A stretch of 57,367 nt of DNA from contig JAAEZH010000034.1 of assembly GCA_018222965.1 (NCBI GenBank), forward strand, positions 1-57,367, read 5' to 3'. The stretch comes from Bacteroidota bacterium. GTDB taxonomy: Bacteria; Bacteroidota; Bacteroidia; Chitinophagales; Saprospiraceae. The translations under genes and the position numbers were made by a program. Below are positions 50,190-57,367 of this stretch, piece by piece (positions within the stretch are counted from its first letter, which is position 1; each line of letters starts with the position of its first letter). The notes below the pieces were generated by a model. That model did no database searches and was not told where the DNA came from. It worked only from the letters and a program-made list of their open reading frames with translations.

Positions 50190-51215
50190 TTATCTAAACA
50201 TCTGGAGGCAATCATTATATCTATTTGCACGCATTCTACGCTGAACACCGGGCAATTTTTCAAGATTAATGATTACCGAAATTTCATGTGTTCCGCCTCC
50301 ATTCGCGGAAGCGAGCTCAGAAACCGTAAAATCATAACTATATCCAATCTTAAGGATGCCCTGCTGATAACCCACCAGCGCCATAATGGCATCCGGATTG
50401 GCAAAGCCGTGTCTGTACCAGGCTCCGAGGAAAAAATATCCAAGCCCGGCATAAGCACCGGCATTTATTTGACCGAAGTCGCCCTGTTTGAGAATGAGCA
50501 TGTTCGGGGATAGAAACGCCCCCGGATTTCGATTATTGCCTTCCTTAAGAGTAATTTGAGTTCCTGCGTGTAATGACATGATCATGGGCAGGCCTTCGGT
50601 CAACTCATTATTGATTTGCAAGAGCCCCTCATTGGGTCTGGTGAGGTGCCCCATCGAGAATCCGGCATAAAAGTGCGGAGAAATGGCGAGAATTCCAGCA
50701 CCAACGTCAAAATAAGTTCGACTTGTTTCTGCCGGCCGGTTCTCTCCGGTCGGATTTGCGTTGCCATTTATGTCTACCGGGCCGGTCAATTTATCCAGCT
50801 GATCCAGGAAGATAAAGGAGTCCCAATCATACCTTGCCTGGGTAAAACCGGCATTCACTCCAAACTTTAACTTAAAATCATCCACGACCTTTACCTGATA
50901 ACTATAATTGGCTTTGAGCAAATTAGTCTTAATCAATCCCTCCCCCTGATCATCGGATGTAACAAAAAGTCCAAACCCGCTGTTTAGATTTGGAATAAAC
51001 TGATCAAAAGAAGCGGAGTAGGTTACATAAGCGTTTCCTGCAAAGCTCGGCAACTGATTGCGGTAGTTTAAAGCAATGCGCGGAGCATAGGTTGTGCCGG
51101 TAAATGCCGGATTCAATTGCAGTGGAGCTGCATAAAACTGGGTAAAGACCGGATCCTGAGCCTGCAGGCCCAATCCGGCTACCAATAGAAGGAAAAGGAA
51201 TAATTGTCTTTTCAT
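50190..51215 (-). CDS. PorP/SprF family type IX secretion outer membrane protein
   Basis: A 341-residue outer-membrane beta-barrel. The start MKRQLFLFLLLVAGLGLQAQ gives a signal peptide; a 17-residue longer frame is unlikely. The mature N-terminus 'DPVFTQFYAAPLQLNPAFTGTTYAPRIALNYRNQLPSF' is the classic PorP/SprF opening. In Flavobacterium, SprF and its relatives cooperate with partner adhesins such as SprB. No partner adhesin is adjacent here: this copy is between gldJ and porU. Later segments alternate aromatic and polar residues as in barrel strands. Confidence 0.9.
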   Translation of the reverse strand: MKRQLFLFLLLVAGLGLQAQDPVFTQFYAAPLQLNPAFTGTTYAPRIALNYRNQLPSFAGNAYVTYSASFDQFIPNLNSGFGLFVTSDDQGEGLIKTNLLKANYSYQVKVVDDFKLKFGVNAGFTQARYDWDSFIFLDQLDKLTGPVDINGNANPTGENRPAETSRTYFDVGAGILAISPHFYAGFSMGHLTRPNEGLLQINNELTEGLPMIMSLHAGTQITLKEGNNRNPGAFLSPNMLILKQGDFGQINAGAYAGLGYFFLGAWYRHGFANPDAIMALVGYQQGILKIGYSYDFTVSELASANGGGTHEISVIINLEKLPGVQRRMRANRYNDCLQMFR

Positions 51216-51461
51216 TGACGGTATACTTTGCAAAAAACCCAGACCGCTTCCAATCAGAATGGGCATTTTTGTGTTATTCAGGGAGTTGAAACAAGGTTAG
51301 GCATAAATTCCGCACTCTCAAAACAAAGGCAGATTATTATGTTTGTGTCCGGGACGACAATCGGACCATTAACAGAAACAATACGCCCATCTTATTAACG
51401 TTTTCATAACGATTTATTGCGGGCACTACAGCCCGGTATGTCATGTCAACGGCAGTAAATT

Positions 51462-54400
51462 ATGAAGAATATACTTACAACCCTTTTTCTCCTGCTCACT
51501 TTAACAGCCTTTGCCAGCAATCCGACAAGCATTGAGCGTACGCTTCAATGGGATGAGGAGCCTGCTGCCGTTCAACGAGTGGAAGGATCTGTAATTTATA
51601 ATGTGTGGCAATTTGATGGTGCCCATTACAATCCGGAGATGCCGGAGATTCCTATGTTCTATGAGCGTTTTGATCTCGATGGCAATGTTCGGATCAAAGT
51701 TCAACTGGAAGATGCGGTGTGGGAACCCATTGACCTGGGCACCGATAAGTACGACGATCAACTGTTGTCCAATCCAGCCTTTACCACTTATGTCACACAG
51801 GATCGCAGGGCTTTTAAAGGCAATTTGCTTTTTATTCCCATTCGCCGGGCAGGCGGAGGCTATGAAAAACTCGTTTCTTTCAGCCTGCAGTTAAAATACG
51901 AAAGCCTGCCTCCCACTGCCTTTGCCAAAGGGGGAGAATTTGCCGATAATTCAAAACTGAAAGACGGAGACATATATAAGGTCTCTGTTTCCAGCACCGG
52001 GATCCACAAACTGGATTATGATTTTCTGGTCAATGAAGTGGGCATCCCGGCCGGAACAGATCCGCGGAAAATCCAGATCTTAGGGAATAAGGGAGGTATT
52101 CTGCCCCAGGTAAATGGTGATCCGAGGCAGGATGACCTTACGGAGAATGCCATTTTCTTTTCCGGAGAAAATGACGGAAGTTTAAATCCGGGCGATTTTA
52201 TTTTGTTTTATGCGGAAGGTCCGCACCAGTGGGTCTACGACGCAGATAATAAGATCTTCCAGTTTGAGATGAATGTCTACGACAGCCGCAATTTTTATTT
52301 CATCAAGATCGGTAGTGAAAACGGATTGCGTATTGGCAATCAGGAATCTGTTTCAGGTTCTTATACCTCTAATATATATAATGACTTTAGCCGTAAGGAA
52401 GATGAAGTTTACAATTTGCTGAATGATTATCCCTCCGGACAAGGTTCCGGGCGGGAATGGTTTGGCGATCAATTTAAAATTCAGCGTACCTATACCTACG
52501 AAGATCTTTTCAACTTCCCGAATGTACGTACCGATGAGGAGGCTCATCTGGCTTTCCGCATGGCCGCACGGACCAATCAATCCAATACCAAGGCCAGCGT
52601 AAGTGTAGGTAACCAAACTTTTACAACGACCAGTATTACCACCACCGACCTGAGTAATCAGGATGCAGACTACGCCACTTCGCGGAAGCTAAACACCTTC
52701 TTCACCCCAAATGGATCGGTACGAGATGTTGTTGTGGATTATCCGCAAATTGGATCGGAATCGCAAGGATGGGTTGATTACATCCAGTTTAATGTGCGTC
52801 GCGACCTTCGGATCGATGGTGATCAGACCGATTTCAGAGATATTAAAAGCCTGGATCATCCAAGTACGACATTCCAAATTTCCAATGCCAGTGGAAGTGT
52901 GGAGATTTGGGATATTACCGATAAGCAGCGGCCGGTAAAACAAGCATTCACCCAAAATGGCTCTCAGCTAAGCTTTGGTGCGGAAACCAGTGAATTGAAA
53001 GAATTTGTGGCCTTTCGGCCGAATGGCAGTTTCTTCTCTCCCACTTTCGTGGAAAAAGTCTCCAATCAAAACTTACACGCTTTGCAGGATGTAGACTATT
53101 TGGTAGTCTACGCATCTTCTTTGCAATCGGAAGTAAGTCGATATGTTGATTACCGGGAGAGCAATTCCAACCTCAATGTAGCTGCGGTGGAAGTGCAAAA
53201 AATATACAATGAATTTTCTTCCGGACGCAAAGATCCGGCTGCCATCCGCGATCTGGCTCGCATGTTGTACGATCGGAATCCGGATTTCAAATATTTATTG
53301 TTGTTTGGAGATGGCTCTTACGACCATCGCAACATCGACGGACTAGGGAACGATCTGGTTCCAACCTATGAAACGATTGAATCCCTGGATCCCATTCGCG
53401 CCTATCCGGCCGACGACTTTTTTGCGCTGATGGATGATGATGAAGGCGGCGACTCCTTAAACGGAGACCTCGATATTGGTGTCGGGCGATTTCCGGTGCG
53501 CGATTTGGAAGAAGCCAAAGTAGTTGTTGATAAAGTTATTCACTACGAACAGGATCCCAGTACGCTGGGCGACTGGCGCATCCGGGCCGTGTATGTCGGA
53601 GACGATGAAGATAATGCCACGCACATGGGAGATGTGGATGATATTTCTGAAGAGGTATTGGCTGAATACCCATACCTGAACCAGGACAAGATCTACGTAG
53701 ACGCTTTTAGCCAGATTTCCACACCGGGCGGTCAGCGGGTGCCATCTGCTACCGAATCGCTTAATCAGAATATTTTTAAAGGCGTACTCTCGATTACCTA
53801 TCTGGGCCACGGCGGCCCCAAAGGATGGGCGCAGGAACGCATTCTGCAAATTCCGGATATTAACAGCTGGACCAATTACGACAAGCTGCCAATTTTCATT
53901 ACGGCAACCTGTACATTCGGCGGGTATGACGATCCGAGTTTCACCTCCTCCGGGGAACGGACATTGTTAAATGAGCGCGGCGGTGCTATAGGCTTGTTTA
54001 CGACGGTTCGTCCGGTGCTTACAACCAGTAATGCCATTCTGACTTCCGAAGTAAGTGACGTGTTATATCAGCGAGAGAGTGATGGGCAACCGATGGCTCT
54101 CGGAGAAGTACTACGAATCGCCAAAAACGAAGCAGCTTCCAGTGGAGCCGGTATTTTCAACACGCGAAAGTTTACCCTGCTGGGAGATCCGAGTCTGCGC
54201 ATTGCCTTACCCAGATATAATGTTTCGACTACAAGTATCAATGGGGTGGATGTAACACAATCTCAACCCGACACCATTCGGGCCCTGGAGAAAGTGACCA
54301 TCACCGGAGAGATACACGATGACAACGGACAATTGCTGGAGGGTTTTGACGGCATTTTGTATCCGACCATTTTCGATAAAGCAGTTACGCTGAACACACT

Positions 54401-55322
54401 GGGGCAAGACGGTACGCCCATTCGGGAATACGATCTTCAAAAGAGTGTGCTCTTTAAAGGGCGGGCAAGTATCACCGATGGTAAATTTGAATTTACTTTT
54501 GTGGTACCCAAGGACATCAATTATGAGTTTGGCTATGGAAAGATCAGCTACTACGCGGAGGATGGTCAGTCTATGGATGCGGCGGGCAACTACAGTGGCT
54601 TAACGATCGGAGGAACCAATCCCGACGGATTTGCCGATGATCAGGGGCCAAAAGTTGAAGTATACATGGACTCTGAAGATTTTGTTTTCGGAGGAATCAC
54701 CAGTGAAAATCCGTTGCTCCTTGTCAAGCTGGAGGACGATAATGGTATCAACGTGGTAGGAAACAGCATTGGGCACGACCTCACCGGCGTACTGGATGAA
54801 AAAACACAGAGCACCTACCTGCTCAACGATTTTTACGAGGCAGCGCTGGATGATTACACCAAGGGTGAGGTGCGCTACCCTTTATCTGCTATTCCGGAAG
54901 GACGGCACGGTATTGAGGTAAAAGCCTTTGATGTTGCCAACAATTCAGCTACAGGCTATACCGAATTTGTCGTTGCCAGTTCGGGCAAGGTTGCTCTGGA
55001 ACATGTATTGAATTACCCCAATCCATTTGTCAATAATACATGCTTCCAGTTTGAGCACAATATGAGTGGTCAATCGCTGGATGTTATGATACAGATATAT
55101 ACTGTTTCCGGGCGTGTTGTAAAAACCATTCAGGAAAGAATAAGTACAACGGATAGCCGTTTATCATTAGACGACTGCATCGAGTGGGACGGTAAAGACG
55201 ATTTTGGAGATGAGTTGGCTCGAGGCGTATACATCTATAAAGTCAAAGTCAGAGCTGCCGACACCGGCGATCTTTTACTCGAAGGAGAAAGCGACTTTGA
55301 AAAACTGGTAATTCTAAAATAA
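51462..55322 (+). CDS. porU: Type IX secretion sortase PorU (C25 family)
   Basis: A 1,286-residue exported cysteine protease that cleaves the C-terminal sorting domain of type IX substrates and joins them to lipopolysaccharide. It has a signal peptide (MKNILTTLFLLLTLTAFA), an N-terminal propeptide-like and beta-rich region (20-520), and a C25 gingipain-type catalytic domain with His783 in 'YLGHGG' and Cys817 in 'TATCTFGGYDD', correctly 34 residues apart. 'LLLFGDGSYDHRNI' and 'NERGGAIGLFTTVRP' are also family segments. An Ig-like domain and a C-terminal T9SS-type segment follow ('VLNYPNPFVNNTCFQFEHN', 'EWDGKDDFGDELARGVYIYKVKV'). The following gene is porV, as in Flavobacterium (porV-porU-gldJ). 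Confidence 0.95.
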   Translation: MKNILTTLFLLLTLTAFASNPTSIERTLQWDEEPAAVQRVEGSVIYNVWQFDGAHYNPEMPEIPMFYERFDLDGNVRIKVQLEDAVWEPIDLGTDKYDDQLLSNPAFTTYVTQDRRAFKGNLLFIPIRRAGGGYEKLVSFSLQLKYESLPPTAFAKGGEFADNSKLKDGDIYKVSVSSTGIHKLDYDFLVNEVGIPAGTDPRKIQILGNKGGILPQVNGDPRQDDLTENAIFFSGENDGSLNPGDFILFYAEGPHQWVYDADNKIFQFEMNVYDSRNFYFIKIGSENGLRIGNQESVSGSYTSNIYNDFSRKEDEVYNLLNDYPSGQGSGREWFGDQFKIQRTYTYEDLFNFPNVRTDEEAHLAFRMAARTNQSNTKASVSVGNQTFTTTSITTTDLSNQDADYATSRKLNTFFTPNGSVRDVVVDYPQIGSESQGWVDYIQFNVRRDLRIDGDQTDFRDIKSLDHPSTTFQISNASGSVEIWDITDKQRPVKQAFTQNGSQLSFGAETSELKEFVAFRPNGSFFSPTFVEKVSNQNLHALQDVDYLVVYASSLQSEVSRYVDYRESNSNLNVAAVEVQKIYNEFSSGRKDPAAIRDLARMLYDRNPDFKYLLLFGDGSYDHRNIDGLGNDLVPTYETIESLDPIRAYPADDFFALMDDDEGGDSLNGDLDIGVGRFPVRDLEEAKVVVDKVIHYEQDPSTLGDWRIRAVYVGDDEDNATHMGDVDDISEEVLAEYPYLNQDKIYVDAFSQISTPGGQRVPSATESLNQNIFKGVLSITYLGHGGPKGWAQERILQIPDINSWTNYDKLPIFITATCTFGGYDDPSFTSSGERTLLNERGGAIGLFTTVRPVLTTSNAILTSEVSDVLYQRESDGQPMALGEVLRIAKNEAASSGAGIFNTRKFTLLGDPSLRIALPRYNVSTTSINGVDVTQSQPDTIRALEKVTITGEIHDDNGQLLEGFDGILYPTIFDKAVTLNTLGQDGTPIREYDLQKSVLFKGRASITDGKFEFTFVVPKDINYEFGYGKISYYAEDGQSMDAAGNYSGLTIGGTNPDGFADDQGPKVEVYMDSEDFVFGGITSENPLLLVKLEDDNGINVVGNSIGHDLTGVLDEKTQSTYLLNDFYEAALDDYTKGEVRYPLSAIPEGRHGIEVKAFDVANNSATGYTEFVVASSGKVALEHVLNYPNPFVNNTCFQFEHNMSGQSLDVMIQIYTVSGRVVKTIQERISTTDSRLSLDDCIEWDGKDDFGDELARGVYIYKVKVRAADTGDLLLEGESDFEKLVILK

Positions 55323-55402
55323 AATCCGGCATAATGTCGGTACATACGACGACTATTAGAGGTTTGTCCGGGCAAACCGTTTCAGCGTCCATTATAATTC
55401 AA

Positions 55403-55410
55403 TATATTTG
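55403..55410 (+). promoter_or_regulatory. Candidate -7 box of porV
   Basis: TATATTTG matches TAnnTTTG and ends 30 bases before the chosen porV start. This supports the start at 55441, since longer frames would begin inside this box. No TTG is visible at -33. Confidence 0.5.
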
Positions 55411-55440
55411 CGCATTCATTCGAAAATTGATATCTCTCTC

Positions 55441-56673
55441 ATGAAAAACTTACTACCAGGTGTAATAGTGTTGGCGATCCTCTTTGGCTTGACTAACAAT
55501 GCCAATGCCCAGTGTATATATAATTCTGATCTGGGAATATATGTGCTGCCTGACGGGATCACACCCTGTCCAAACGCCATCATTACCGGTGTACCGTTTT
55601 TGCGACTTACTGCCGACGCCCGTTCCGGTGCGCTGGGAGATGCCGGAATTGCGATTTCACCAGATGCCAACTCCGTACACTTCAACGATTCAAAACTGGT
55701 TTATGCAGAAGATGACCTGGGTCTCTCTGCCACCTACACCCCCTGGCTTCGCGCTTTGGGTTTGAACGACGTGTATCTGGCTTACTTATCCGGTTATAAA
55801 AAGATCAACGATCTTCAGACTATCGGTTTTGGCCTTCGTTATTTTTCGCTGGGTGAGATTAATTTCACCAACATTAACGGCGAGCCTATCGGAAACGGCA
55901 ATCCAAATGAATTTGAAGTAAAAGCTTCCTATGCCCGGAAGCTTACCGACAACTTCTCTGCTGCCGTGGGTGCGAAGTTTATTTACTCCAATCTGGCTGC
56001 GGGTCAGAGTGTAAATGGTCAGACCATTGGAGCCGCTACAGCTGGTGCCGCTGATATCTCTTTCACTTATCAGACCAGCCCTAAAATGGGTAGCACCAAC
56101 ACCAACCTGCGTATTGGTCTTGCGGCCAATAATATTGGTTCGAAGATCACCTATACCAATGCAGCCAATAATGAGCGGGATTTCCTTCCGACCAACCTCG
56201 GATTGGGTGCTGCCTGGGAATTTGAGCTGGACCAGTACAACAGCCTGACGATCACGACCGACATCAATAAATTTATGGTGCCAACGCCTTGCCTTGGTGG
56301 CGAGGAAGAATGTGATACGGATGGTAATGGTATTGCTGACTGGAAAGAACAGGGTCCGATTCAGGGCGTCTTCTCCAGCTTTAGTGATGCACCGGGTGGT
56401 TTCTCTGAAGAAATGAAAGAACTGATGTACTCATTTGGTATTGAGTACTGGTACGATCAGCAGTTTGCCGTACGTGCCGGATACTACACCGAAGATCGCA
56501 CAAAAGGAAACCGGAGATACTTTACCGTAGGTCTGGGAGTACGCTACAACATCTTTGGTCTGAACCTGTCTTACCTGGTTCCAACGACCAATCAGCAAAA
56601 CCCGCTGGATAATACACTCCGCTTCTCGCTCCTCTTTGACTTTGGAGCTTTTGATGCAGACGCGGAGAACTAA
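55441..56673 (+). CDS. porV: Type IX secretion outer membrane shuttle PorV
   Basis: A 410-residue FadL/OmpP1-like outer-membrane barrel that carries substrates from the translocon to PorU. The start MKNLLPGVIVLAILFGLTNNANAQ gives a signal peptide. 'FLRLTADARSGALGDAGIAISPDANSVHFNDSKL' is the PorV signature. Later 'GLRYFSLGEINFTNINGEPIGNGNPNEFEVKASYARKLTDNFSAAVGAKFIYSNLA' and the C-terminal strands fit the family. It follows porU with a 118-base gap and its own -7 box, so it may be expressed separately at a higher level. A cysteine-bearing calcium-type loop 'GGEEECDTDGNGIADWKEQG' (about 276-295) is an insertion typical of some family members. Confidence 0.95.
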   Translation: MKNLLPGVIVLAILFGLTNNANAQCIYNSDLGIYVLPDGITPCPNAIITGVPFLRLTADARSGALGDAGIAISPDANSVHFNDSKLVYAEDDLGLSATYTPWLRALGLNDVYLAYLSGYKKINDLQTIGFGLRYFSLGEINFTNINGEPIGNGNPNEFEVKASYARKLTDNFSAAVGAKFIYSNLAAGQSVNGQTIGAATAGAADISFTYQTSPKMGSTNTNLRIGLAANNIGSKITYTNAANNERDFLPTNLGLGAAWEFELDQYNSLTITTDINKFMVPTPCLGGEEECDTDGNGIADWKEQGPIQGVFSSFSDAPGGFSEEMKELMYSFGIEYWYDQQFAVRAGYYTEDRTKGNRRYFTVGLGVRYNIFGLNLSYLVPTTNQQNPLDNTLRFSLLFDFGAFDADAEN

Positions 56674-56690
56674 TGGGTAATTATTAATTT

Positions 56691-56736
56691 TTAGTGTTTA
56701 ATTTTTAATTGATTGTGATTAAAAATTAAACACTAA
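56691..56736. repeat. 19-bp perfect inverted repeat after porV
   Basis: TTAGTGTTTAATTTTTAAT (56691-56709) and its reverse complement (56718-56736) enclose an 8-base loop. It is AT-rich, so it is a weak hairpin for its length. It is built from the same TTTTTAATT unit found at 46063-46086 and 57239-57270. Confidence 0.85.
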
Positions 56737-56748
56737 GAATTATAACCT

Positions 56749-56788
56749 AAAAAGAGGCTGTTCCCATTCGGGGCAGCCTCTTTTTTTT
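56749..56788. terminator. Bidirectional terminator between porV and rnpB
   Basis: Stem AAAAGAGGCTG against CAGCCTCTTTT with inner CCC/GGG pairs, followed by a T-run on the plus strand and preceded by an A-run. It can serve porV (plus) and the RNase P RNA gene (minus), whose 3' end lies just to the right. Confidence 0.88.
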
Positions 56789-56792
56789 AAAT

Positions 56793-57222
56793 GTGCTTCA
56801 GACCTGTAAGCCGGATTCTGTCCTCCGCCGGTGGCGGATGCTCTATCATTTATCTAGTCCCGGCCTAATCCGAAGAAAAAGCCGGGCTCAAGCTGCCTAC
56901 CCCTTCCGATGCAAAGCCTTCGGCGAGCAACCAAAGTCTTCTATTCCCCCTAAGGGAAACAGAAGAGTCGGAATGTACGTGGCATTTCAACCCGCAAGGT
57001 TTGTCCACCCTCCCGGTTACCCGGGAACGTCGTGTGCTCTTACCACACGTTTTCACCCTTACCCCGACCAAAGCCAGGGCGGTTATTTTCTGCGACACTC
57101 TCTGTATCTCGTACCCGAAAGCACGAAACCCCATCCGTTAGATGGTGCGGCGCCCTACGTTGTCCGGACTTTCCTCATTTTTGACCTTAAGGCCAAAACC
57201 GCGATAGAGTAGTCTGAAGCGG
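56793..57222 (-). ncRNA. rnpB: RNase P RNA (bacterial type A)
   Basis: On the minus strand the conserved core is present: 'GAGGAAAGTCCGGAC' near the 5' end and 'AGAATCCGGCTTA' near the 3' end. Helix P1 is visible as GCTTCAGAC (57220-57212) pairing with GTCTGAAGC (56803-56795), which fixes both ends to within a few bases. About 430 bases, within the range for type A RNA. A -7 box lies just upstream (57233-57226) and a terminator follows. The open frame on the plus strand (56793-57212) is an artefact of the structured RNA. Confidence 0.95.
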
Positions 57223-57225
57223 ATA

Positions 57226-57233
57226 CAAAGATA
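57226..57233 (-). promoter_or_regulatory. -7 box of rnpB
   Basis: On the minus strand TATCTTTG lies 4-5 bases before the 5' end of P1, the right distance for transcription to begin at the mature end. The upstream region is AT-rich without a clear TTG at -33. Confidence 0.65.
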
Positions 57234-57238
57234 GGAGG

Positions 57239-57270
57239 AATTTTTAGGTCTTAGTTTTTAATTTTTAATT
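57239..57270. repeat. AT-rich TTTTTAATT spacer repeat
   Basis: 'TTTTTAGGTCTTAGTTTTTAA' and what follows resemble the spacer after the RNase H gene (46063-46086, 'TTTTTAGGTTTTAATTTTTAA') and one arm of the inverted repeat at 56691. Three related copies occur in this window, all between genes. Confidence 0.55.
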
Positions 57271-57367
57271 GGGAATGTAGAATTGTAGTGTCAAATAAAC
57301 TTAGAGACAATACCAGGTGCCGCACCTCCGGCGCTTTAAGGAAATCCGATATTTTTTGTTACATAGG

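Noticed and set aside
56793..57212. 139-residue open frame on the plus strand over the RNase P RNA gene
   Set aside because: It overlaps the conserved rnpB core and P1 helix; proteins with this sequence are known annotation artefacts of RNase P RNA genes.

Overview
The window is a chromosomal segment of a Bacteroidota bacterium. The evidence is a SusC/SusD pair, type IX secretion and gliding genes (gldJ, porU, porV, a PorP/SprF protein), many lipoproteins with Bacteroidota-type lipoboxes, few recognisable Shine-Dalgarno sequences, and -7 boxes of the TAnnTTTG type ahead of several genes. Large FG-GAP/UnbV lipoproteins, a duplicated spondin-domain lipoprotein and the T9SS gene order suggest a Saprospiria-like lineage; that placement is inference. 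I see no phage, insertion sequence, integrase or CRISPR array.

Layout. 0.4-4.2 kb: a spondin-domain lipoprotein and a two-component system. 4.7-9.8 kb (minus): vanadium-haloperoxidase-like lipoprotein, recN, fabI and a TerC-family membrane protein. 10-13.2 kb (minus): a Cys-rich small lipoprotein, a CarboxypepD_reg-like envelope protein and a small membrane protein. 13.5-15.3 kb: typA/bipA, preceded by a 9-bp minisatellite. 15.4-33.1 kb (minus): a seven-gene susC-susD-led cluster with three roughly 1,100-residue FG-GAP/UnbV lipoproteins, one orphan lipoprotein and one gliding-motility C-terminal-domain protein, but no hydrolase. 33.8-35.1 kb: a two-lobed aspartyl protease with a PDZ domain. 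35.3-36.4 kb: rplU and an rpmA carrying an unusual C-terminal helix-hairpin-helix extension. 36.5-40.4 kb (minus): FAD oxidoreductase, OstA-like protein, TPR/SH3 protein. 40.5-41.5 kb: a DUF4293 gene and a repeat-rich spacer. 41.5-44.0 kb (minus): an ExbB/ExbD energiser operon with an extra four-helix protein. 44.0-47.2 kb: tRNA-Ser(GGA), tatD, an RNase HI with a viroplasmin domain, and a degenerate arginase-fold protein. 47.2-56.7 kb: murF, gldJ, porP/sprF, porU and porV. The window ends with the RNase P RNA gene on the minus strand.

How it fits together. GldJ, PorU and PorV belong to the machinery that exports and attaches proteins with type IX C-terminal domains. The protein at 18.8-20.7 kb ends in such a domain and is a plausible client. 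The SusCD/UnbV cluster looks like an uptake or surface-binding locus without an enzyme, and it is the best candidate here for an undescribed system. The ExbB/ExbD operon could energise the SusC-type transporter, although nothing in the sequence ties the two together specifically.

Gene starts were moved downstream from the longest frame where a signal peptide, lipobox, promoter or terminator made the longer start unlikely. Domain assignments come from reading motifs, not from searches.
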